A program made the translations under genes and the position numbers. 19,277 nt of DNA from Desulfuromonadales bacterium (GTDB lineage Bacteria; Desulfobacterota; Desulfuromonadia; Desulfuromonadales; BM103), in contig JAOUDB010000014.1 of assembly GCA_029859485.1 (NCBI GenBank), forward strand, positions 1 to 19,277, in the 5' to 3' direction. Shown here piece after piece: positions 14,379 through 19,277 of the stretch (positions are counted from its first letter, which is position 1; every line of letters starts with the position of its first letter). Under the pieces are notes generated by a model. That model made no database searches. It was not told the origin of the DNA and saw only the letters and a list, made by a program, of their open reading frames with translations.

Positions 14379-14560
14379 TATACAAGAGAGACCTTTTCAG
14401 TTTGTTGATAAACCCTGCACTGGGGTTGGCCGAGTGAGGGGGCTTGGTGCGCTGATCATTACTGAGCAACAGAACCATGATGTGTTGCTCCTGATAGCTT
14501 CAACTTCTGTAATCAAAAATCAGAAACAAAAACCGCCGGGGTTGCCCGACAGCAACGTCA

Positions 14561-14584
14561 TTTTCTTTGTAGCGACAAAGAAAA
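14561..14584. repeat. Perfect short inverted repeat
   Basis: TTTTCTTTGT (14561-14570) and ACAAAGAAAA (14575-14584) pair over 10 bp with the loop AGCG. It lacks a T run on either strand beyond the stem itself and lies far from any gene end, so it is more likely a dispersed repeat than a terminator. The palindrome GTCAAGCTTGAC follows 10 bases later. Confidence 0.55.
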
Positions 14585-14750
14585 CGAAGTAAAGTCAAGC
14601 TTGACGCTGCGCTTGGCATGTTTTGCATGCTTTTTTAGGGCTTCAAAAGAGTATGGCGTCAGACGGGACGCAACCCGTCGATTTAGATTCTATCCTTAAG
14701 ACCTGTAAAATTTAACGAAAGTGCAACAGTTTAATTGTTGTAAAAGAGTC

Positions 14751-14921
14751 TCACACTGAATAACCAACATCAAAAACAGCATGACAGGATGGACAGACAA
14801 AGAGCCACTTGGTGGTGTCCTGTTCTTTTCTGAAGATGGAATGAAAACCATCTTTGTAACCACACAAAGGGCAAATCTTGAACTCGTCAGCTATCGTGAT
14901 CCTGTGAACCTCTTCGGTCAT
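14751..14921 (-). CDS. Small zinc-ribbon protein
   Basis: A 56-residue protein. The start MTEEVHRITIADEF is chosen because GAGGGAGC precedes it; a longer in-frame ATG (14948) lies inside the terminator hairpin of the upstream gene. Two CxxC pairs, CPLCGYKDGFHS and, 17 residues on, CPSCHAVFDVG, form a typical zinc ribbon, with the first knuckle CPLCG and the second CPSCH. Such mini zinc ribbons are often nucleic-acid or protein adaptors; no other domain is present and the partner is unknown. It follows the cyclic-nucleotide-binding-fold gene on the same strand, separated by 73 bases containing a terminator, so it may be partly co-transcribed. Confidence 0.72.
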   Translation of the reverse strand: MTEEVHRITIADEFKICPLCGYKDGFHSIFRKEQDTTKWLFVCPSCHAVFDVGYSV

Positions 14922-14940
14922 AGGTGCTCCCTCGAATAAA

Positions 14941-14968
14941 GGGCACAAGACTTAATTTCATTGTGCCC
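14941..14968 (-). terminator. Terminator or attenuator between the CNB-fold and zinc-ribbon genes
   Basis: GGGCACAA and TTGTGCCC pair perfectly over 8 bp around a 12-base loop. On the minus strand the stem is followed by TTTATT. It lies 27 bases after the stop of the upstream gene and only about 20 bases before the start of the zinc-ribbon gene. Confidence 0.65.
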
Positions 14969-14994
14969 CCTTAAAATAACATGTGGCTATTCTA

Positions 14995-15471
14995 CTACCA
15001 GCCCGTGGCCGCCTCGTTGGCAAGGACAATGGCCAACTTGTCCTGAACCTGGTTCAAGCGTTCAGCTGTGAGTGCAGCGATGTTGCGCATGAAGATGTAG
15101 GCCAGGTGGTAGTTGGTTTCGAAGAGCTTCTCGAGAGTTTCCCGGTCGATTTCGAGCAGTGTGGTTTCCCCGTTGCAGTAGCCGGAGAGCCGGTACTGAT
15201 ATGGTGGCACAATCACCGACCAACCGACGGTTGACCCCGGTTTGAGTGACACGATGGTCGTGTCGGCGTTCTCCCTCTGTGGCATCTCGAAGTGGAGGCT
15301 GATCCCTCCGTTTAAGATCAGGTACAGCTTTTTCGCCTCTGACTGCTCCAAGAACAACCGGGTGCCATCTTTGTAGGTCTTCTCATGACACTGGCGCAAA
15401 AATGCTGTTGTTTCGTCTGGAGCCAAACCCTTAAAGAGGCCCTCTGCAAATAATGCTGTGGTATTACTCAT
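14995..15471 (-). CDS. Single-domain cyclic-nucleotide-binding-fold protein (no DNA-binding domain)
   Basis: A 158-residue protein matching the sensor half of Crp/Fnr proteins. The ATG at 15471 follows AAGGAAGGTGG; the upstream extension has no ribosome site. The fold is visible as FLRQCHEKTYKDGTRLFLEQ, then KKLYLILNGGISLHFE, TIVSLKPGSTVGWSVIVPP, YRLSGYCNGETTLLEIDRE and a C-terminal helix where Crp would dimerise (NYHLAYIFMRNIAALTAERL). The protein ends soon after this helix, so there is no helix-turn-helix. The phosphate-binding cassette, usually GExxxxxxxxRxA in cAMP binders, reads GSTVGWSVIVPPYQYRLSG, lacking the Glu. Another ligand or a purely structural role is possible. It probably acts by protein contact; the nearby histidine kinase is one candidate partner. 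Confidence 0.82.
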   Translation of the reverse strand: MSNTTALFAEGLFKGLAPDETTAFLRQCHEKTYKDGTRLFLEQSEAKKLYLILNGGISLHFEMPQRENADTTIVSLKPGSTVGWSVIVPPYQYRLSGYCNGETTLLEIDRETLEKLFETNYHLAYIFMRNIAALTAERLNQVQDKLAIVLANEAATGW

Positions 15472-15838
15472 AACCACCTTCCTTTCTTGCGTCGAATAAC
15501 AAGCCGCCAGTACAACCCCATATATTATAAAGAATACCTGTTTTTTTGGCGATTGCATGTCTATACAACAGTTTATGCTCACAACTATAGGCTCAAATCG
15601 ATATGCAAAGGCCTGGAAGGATTGATTTTTGGGTCCGCAGGGATATGGCTTGCAGGGTACAGAAGGCACTTCGGTGGTGACGGGCAGATCAGAGAAGATG
15701 TGTATCGCTATCAATTGTTTAACAAGAATGAAGGGGGATAAAGGGGATAGCCCTTTAAGGGCACGAAACACGAACCACGTCCCGGATCTTAAAGGCTCTC
15801 ACGTCCTGCATTCAGAGCCCTGGATTAGGCCCTGTGTC
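15472..15838. other. Intergenic stretch upstream of the CNB-fold gene
   Basis: This 367-base gap has no gene with a ribosome site on either strand. On the minus strand it carries a consensus -10 box (TATAAT, + strand 15524-15529) about 53 bases before the CNB-fold start, without a clear -35 box. A perfect 13-base palindrome, GCCCTTTAAGGGC, stands at 15750-15762, between two GC-rich minor hairpins near the histidine kinase end. Confidence 0.5.
15524..15529 (-). promoter_or_regulatory. -10 box for the CNB-fold gene
   Basis: TATAAT on the minus strand, about 53 bases before the chosen start codon. The region 16-18 bases upstream is a run of A after CGCC and does not resemble TTGACA, so an activator or an alternative contact would be needed. 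Confidence 0.45.
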
Positions 15839-16993
15839 TTAATTATCCAATCTCAACAATAAAGAGAAAACCGTACCGTCACTGTCCGTACTGGTAAAGT
15901 AAGCCTCCCCACCTAACAGCTCGCTTAAATGTTTGATGCTATAGGTCCCGTTCCCCCGGCCATGTCCCTTGTTCGAAACCGAGCGTTTGAAAATCTGCTT
16001 GCGAATCTGTTTGCTGATGAGCTGGTCGTTGTGTACCCAGAAGCGCAAGACAGCATGGTCTGCTTTGCAGCCGAGCGTGACAGTGCCGCCGTCGGGAGTT
16101 GCTTCGAGAGCATTGATCAGCATATTACTGAGGACCCTGCGCAACAGCAGGGGGTCGGCGTTAAAGTCTCTGGAATTGGATTCGGACAATTGGATCTTTT
16201 TCCCTTCGGCAGCTTGATGCCGTTGCACTGTCTTGAGCATGACTTCCATAAAATCCAAGGTCTCGAGTGGTTCTGTTTTGACTTCGAGTTCATCGTGGGT
16301 AGCTTGCTCGAGCATGCGCATGGCGATGATCTCGTCGATCGAATTCTGGGTGGTTCTTTCAAGCAGTGCGCAGATCTCATCCTGGTCTTCGAAATCCCCA
16401 TCTTTCATGATGCTGAGGAAGCCCTTGATGCTTGAGAGGGTGTTGAGCAGGTCATGGAAACAGATGTTTTCAAGCATCTCGCGTTTATACTTGTCGCTGA
16501 TATCAACCAGACTGAGAATGGAAAACCTTTCTCCATGGAACTCCAGCGGCGTTGCCCAGACACGCAGATCGAGATTCGATGCTGTGCCGGTGAGTTCACA
16601 GTTGAGGCGACAGTCTTCACTCGAGGCTTTGCCTTTAAGGGAAAGCGAAAGCACCTTGGCAACGACACAGATACGACAGCACTCATGTTTGCCGGCATCC
16701 TGAAGGTTGTGCCGCGCATGTACACAGTGAAACGCCTCGCCCTCGGAAAGGCCCAGCAAAGGTTTTCCTCCGTCCTTGTCGATGAGTTCACGTACTGCTG
16801 GATTGGCATAAACAACCTGCCATTGTTCGTTTATGATCAGCAGCGGGTTGGGCACGGCATCGAGGAGGCTGCGTGAAACAACGCCTTCGTTGAAGAGCTC
16901 GAGCTGCAAGGCGGTGATTGATGAGCGCTTGCATTTATCGAGACGCTCCTGGTTCTGATTGGTCAGGGCAGAGGATTTTGGTTTTGTTTGCAT
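15839..16993 (-). CDS. Orphan PAS histidine kinase with a Cys-rich PAS domain
   Basis: A 384-residue sensor kinase without membrane helices, so probably cytoplasmic. Residues about 42-165 are a PAS domain (LLDAVPNPLLIINEQWQVVYAN start, LSLVDISDKYKREMLE end). Its middle holds a cysteine/histidine cluster: C90-x-H92, then C105, C106 and C109 (HECCRIC), which suggests a metal, heme or redox centre. The phospho-acceptor His is H180 in CFHDLLNTLSSI. The ATP-binding part has NMLINALEAT as N box and KGHGRGNGTYSIKHLSELLGG as the glycine-rich box. No response regulator is nearby. The start is uncertain: ATG codons at 17023 and 17017 are also in frame and none has a strong ribosome site; 16993 has GTGAG upstream. 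The CNB-fold gene follows on the same strand. Confidence 0.85.
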   Translation of the reverse strand: MQTKPKSSALTNQNQERLDKCKRSSITALQLELFNEGVVSRSLLDAVPNPLLIINEQWQVVYANPAVRELIDKDGGKPLLGLSEGEAFHCVHARHNLQDAGKHECCRICVVAKVLSLSLKGKASSEDCRLNCELTGTASNLDLRVWATPLEFHGERFSILSLVDISDKYKREMLENICFHDLLNTLSSIKGFLSIMKDGDFEDQDEICALLERTTQNSIDEIIAMRMLEQATHDELEVKTEPLETLDFMEVMLKTVQRHQAAEGKKIQLSESNSRDFNADPLLLRRVLSNMLINALEATPDGGTVTLGCKADHAVLRFWVHNDQLISKQIRKQIFKRSVSNKGHGRGNGTYSIKHLSELLGGEAYFTSTDSDGTVFSLLLRLDN

Positions 16994-17023
16994 TTTATGC
17001 TCACGCTGAAGTGACATGATCAC

Positions 17024-17074
17024 TGATAGGATCGCGTCATGTTAAAAGTGGTTTAAGCATGACTAATCCTATCA
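17024..17074. promoter_or_regulatory. Widely spaced inverted repeat upstream of the histidine kinase gene
   Basis: TGATAGGAT (17024-17032) and ATCCTATCA (17066-17074) are perfect 9-bp inverted copies, 42 bases centre to centre, close to four helical turns. They flank the region where the kinase promoter should lie, so they may be a pair of operator sites for one regulator. Confidence 0.4.
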
Positions 17075-17456
17075 TCAATAAGGTTTCAGGGTAAAGGTGG
17101 GTCGATCATATATTCTTTCGGAATTCGCAGACAGGTACAGTTATGTGCTCCCGAATCGATAACCTGCCTCTGAAAAACCTTGTTTCGCGTGGTTTTAGGG
17201 CTGTCTCGTCCCGAGTGCTGCGCCTTAAGACTGCCTGACCTGGTTCCCGTTCTCGAATCTTGGAATAAGTATTTTCTGCCTGGATTCGGTTGACCTATTG
17301 ATAAATATAGCGCTTATTCTTTCACTCTGTTACTTTATAGTAACTAGTGCTTCGGATTAAATTTTGAGTTCGGATGAAACCTCAATCTAGCAGAGAGTCG
17401 CGGCTATGATGAGTGCTGTGCTCAGTCTTGATTGAACCCCCCCAGGAGATACGTAG
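17075..17456. other. Intergenic stretch between the kinase and umuD
   Basis: Together with 17024-17074 this is a gap of 433 bases. It holds the umuD promoter and operator candidate in its last 170 bases. Two copies of TTCGGAT (near 17351 and 17371) stand between the palindrome and the umuD start. I see no gene or repeat family between 17080 and 17280. Confidence 0.5.
17290..17344 (+). promoter_or_regulatory. umuDC promoter with LexA-type operator candidate
   Basis: TTGACC (17290-17295) may be the -35 box, with CTTATT or TTATTC 17-18 bases on as a weak -10 box. At 17329-17344 stands GTTACT-TTAT-AGTAAC, a perfect 6-bp-arm palindrome of 16 bases, just past the -10 box. SOS genes such as umuDC are repressed by LexA bound to 16-base palindromes at this place. 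The motif is not the E. coli CTGT-N8-ACAG box, but LexA boxes differ between phyla. Confidence 0.55.
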
Positions 17457-17885
17457 ATGGTTGCAAATATCGGTGAGAGTGGTGAATTTACGCAGCTCGG
17501 CATTCCCCTGTTTTCAGATGCCGTGGCGGCGGGCTTTCCCAGCCCGGCAACAGATTATTGTGAACGCAAGCTGGATCTGAACGACCTCTGTATTCAAAAA
17601 CCCGCTGCGACCTATTTTGTGCGTGCGCAGGGCGATTCCATGATTGACGCGGGCATCTTCCCCGGTGATGTTCTGGTCATAGACCGGTCGATCGACGCGT
17701 CACATGGAGATATCGTGATCGCTGCTGTGAACGGTGAGTTAACAGTTAAGCTGCTGGAGACGAAGCCTCAAACCAGACTCGTTCCCATGAACAGTCAGCA
17801 CGCACCGATCATTATCCCCGAGGGCGCAGATCTGGAAATCTTTGGTGTCGCTACAAATGTGATCCATAGCCTTCGTAAGTTATGA
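17457..17885 (+). CDS. umuD: UmuD, SOS mutagenesis protein (Pol V accessory, self-cleaving)
   Basis: A 142-residue member of the LexA/UmuD S24 peptidase family, close to the 139 residues of E. coli UmuD. The start follows AGGAG. The self-cleavage bond is A25-G26 in AVAAGFPSPA. The catalytic Ser is S61 in RAQGDSMIDAG and the Lys is K98 in ELTVKLLE, with the conserved IFPGDVLVIDRS between them. RecA-DNA filaments trigger cleavage to UmuD', which joins UmuC to make the error-prone DNA polymerase V. The stop overlaps the umuC start by four bases (ATGA), so translation is coupled. SOS control through the upstream palindrome is expected. Confidence 0.96.
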   Translation: MVANIGESGEFTQLGIPLFSDAVAAGFPSPATDYCERKLDLNDLCIQKPAATYFVRAQGDSMIDAGIFPGDVLVIDRSIDASHGDIVIAAVNGELTVKLLETKPQTRLVPMNSQHAPIIIPEGADLEIFGVATNVIHSLRKL

Positions 17886-19144
17886 GCACCACCTTTGCCC
17901 TGGTCGATTGCAATAATTTCTATGCAAGCTGCGAACGCTTGTTTCGTCCAGACTTGAAAAATACCCCGCTTGTGGTTCTCTCCAATAACGATGGCTGCAT
18001 CGTTGCGCGCAGCCAGGAGGTCAAGGATCTTGGCATCAAGATGGGTACGCCTCTTTTCAAAGCGAAAGACGAGATCGAGAAGCATGGCATTCAGGTTTTT
18101 TCCTCCAACTACACTCTCTACGGCGACATCTCTGCCCGGGTTATGCAAACGCTGGAGCAGTTCAGCCCCCATGTCGAGGTTTACTCTATCGATGAAGCCT
18201 TCCTGGATGTCTCCGGCATCCGTGCTTTGAGCGATCATGGCCAATTGATCCGCTCCATTGTCATGCAACACGTCGGCGTCCCTGTTTGTGTCGGGATCGC
18301 ACCGACCAAAACACTCTCCAAGCTGGCGAATAATGCGGCCAAGAAGTTCAAGGCAACCCAGGGGGTTGTTGATCTCACCGACCCGGAGCGCCAAAAACGC
18401 CTTATGCAAATCACGCCGGTCTCCGACGTCTGGGGCGTTGGTCGTAAACTGACCGAAAGTCTGCAAAAGATCGGCGTTGATACGGCTTTGCGTTTGGCCC
18501 AGATGGAGCCTCGTTATGCCCGCCAACGCCACTCTGTGGTCCTGGAGAGGACCATTAGCGAATTGAACGGAGAAAGCTGCCTGGAACTCGATGAGGCCTG
18601 GCAGCCAAGGCAACAGATCATCTGTTCTCGATCATTCGGTGAAAAGTTGACGCAATACTCTGATCTGAAAGAGTCCGTCTGTGAGTTTGCTGCACGGGCG
18701 GCCGAAAAGCTGCGTCGAGATAAGCAGCTGGCCATGATGGTGAACGTTTTTGTCCGCACCAGCCCCTTCGATAAGACGGGGCCTGGCTACTCCAACACGG
18801 CGACGGGTACACTTACCCAGTCAAGCTCTGATACGCGAAAGATTCTGGATCTGGCCATCCGACTATTCGACATGGTTTGGCGAGACGGTTATCGCTATGC
18901 CAAAGCAGGGGTGATGTTGGGGGACTTCTGTTCGCCGAATGATGTTCAACCCAGTCTCTTTGACAGTCAAAAAGGCCGTTTAGAGAATGAGGCCTTAATG
19001 AAGGTGATCGACACCATTAACCAAGGTGGGCAGGGCAACATATGGTTTGGTGGGCAACGGCCGAAAAAAGATTGGTTCATGAGACAGGCGAATGTTTCCC
19101 CTGCATATACAACACGTTGGAGAAGTATTCCTAAGGTAAAATGA
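17882..19144 (+). CDS. umuC: UmuC, catalytic subunit of DNA polymerase V (Y family)
   Basis: A 420-residue translesion DNA polymerase, nearly the length of E. coli UmuC (422). The catalytic acidic residues are D9 in FALVDCNNFYASCERLF and D104/E105 in EVYSIDEAFLDVSG; Y14 is the steric gate position. The finger motif LSNNDGCIVARSQE and the thumb (VWGVGRKLTESLQKIGVDT) are normal. QPSLF at 356-360 is a beta-clamp binding motif. The C-terminal UmuC domain ends in WFGGQRPKKDWFMRQ, then SPAYTTRW as in other UmuC proteins, so the gene is complete. It overlaps umuD by four bases. No terminator is visible before the window ends 133 bases later. Confidence 0.97.
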   Translation: MSTTFALVDCNNFYASCERLFRPDLKNTPLVVLSNNDGCIVARSQEVKDLGIKMGTPLFKAKDEIEKHGIQVFSSNYTLYGDISARVMQTLEQFSPHVEVYSIDEAFLDVSGIRALSDHGQLIRSIVMQHVGVPVCVGIAPTKTLSKLANNAAKKFKATQGVVDLTDPERQKRLMQITPVSDVWGVGRKLTESLQKIGVDTALRLAQMEPRYARQRHSVVLERTISELNGESCLELDEAWQPRQQIICSRSFGEKLTQYSDLKESVCEFAARAAEKLRRDKQLAMMVNVFVRTSPFDKTGPGYSNTATGTLTQSSSDTRKILDLAIRLFDMVWRDGYRYAKAGVMLGDFCSPNDVQPSLFDSQKGRLENEALMKVIDTINQGGQGNIWFGGQRPKKDWFMRQANVSPAYTTRWRSIPKVK

Positions 19145-19277
19145 AAGCCTTCCATGATCGCTTTGGATGCCTGTCCCCCCCGAGCCTTCAAGCTTCAGAC
19201 CAGAAGATCAAGTTTTTCCTGCTCCGGATTGATGCAACGTCATCCTCATGACCAGCAAGAGCACGAGCAGCAAGAGT

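Larger units (their letters stand above)
14247..14750. other. Gene-free stretch with REP-like repeats
   Basis: About 500 bases without a convincing gene. It holds an 11-bp inverted repeat (14338-14378), a 10-bp inverted repeat (14561-14584), a 12-bp palindrome (14594-14605) and GACGGG/CCCGTC at 14662-14679. An 83-codon open frame from 14341 starts inside the first repeat, has no ribosome site and ends across the second, so it is rejected as a gene. Confidence 0.6.

Noticed and set aside
14341..14592. An 83-codon open frame starting in the REP-like repeat
   Set aside because: No ribosome site, starts in one inverted repeat and ends across another; the translation has no domain.
15472..15771. 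N-terminal extension of the CNB-fold protein by about 100 codons
   Set aside because: The strong ribosome site AAGGAAGGTGG and the TATAAT box both lie inside the extension, so translation starts at 15471.
15487..15862. Short + strand open frames upstream of the CNB-fold gene
   Set aside because: No ribosome sites and no motifs; they cover the promoter region of a minus-strand gene.
17795..18613. A 272-codon minus-strand open frame opposite umuC and the umuD end
   Set aside because: Antisense shadow of two well-supported genes; no motif and no ribosome site.
1..19277. CRISPR array, tRNA or rRNA genes, intact insertion sequence or phage genes
   Set aside because: No regularly spaced direct repeats, no tRNA cloverleaf, no rRNA motif and no complete transposase or integrase frame were seen.

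Overview
The window looks like chromosomal DNA of an anaerobic or facultative, metal-active deltaproteobacterium of the Desulfuromonadales/Geobacter type. This rests on gene content, not on a marker gene: a class I hybrid cluster protein, a ferritin-like rubrerythrin-family protein, a CusCBA-type metal efflux operon, a PilZ protein, a riboswitch-like leader resembling the c-di-GMP (GEMM) class, a PAS histidine kinase with a cysteine-rich PAS domain, and a UmuDC pair. Genus cannot be fixed from the sequence alone.

Region 1 (1-7020) is a copper/silver resistance block on the + strand. It holds the C-terminal part of a TolC/CusC-like outer-membrane channel, a CusB-like lipoprotein adaptor with two heavy-metal-binding domains, a full CusA-like RND pump with the three-methionine Cu(I)/Ag(I) site, and two secreted His/Met-rich paralogues. 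A decayed piece of an EAL (c-di-GMP phosphodiesterase) gene lies between the pump and the His/Met-rich genes. A decayed transposase end lies at the far edge. Both suggest the block was assembled by rearrangement or transfer.

Region 2 (7039-12905) is housekeeping and stress related. It contains hcp (minus strand), an EVE-domain protein, a large AsmA-family protein, a rubrerythrin-like ferritin-fold protein with its own promoter, and a PilZ protein followed by a strong terminator.

Region 3 (12906-14750) is the least ordinary stretch. A structured intergenic segment is followed by a promoter, then a riboswitch-like leader whose 3' aptamer strand is shared with an intrinsic terminator, then a small membrane protein of unknown function. 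After an unrecognised minus-strand gene comes about 500 bases of non-coding DNA with REP-like inverted repeats.

Region 4 (14751-17074) is a minus-strand signalling cluster: an orphan PAS histidine kinase, a single-domain cyclic-nucleotide-binding-fold protein with no DNA-binding domain, and a tiny zinc-ribbon protein. Region 5 (17290-19144) is the SOS mutagenesis operon umuDC, with a 16-bp palindrome at its promoter that is a good LexA-type operator candidate.

No tRNA, rRNA, CRISPR array or intact mobile element was seen. The strongest leads for undescribed biology are the leader plus small membrane gene at 13172-13771 and the paired His/Met-rich secreted proteins at 5545-6691.
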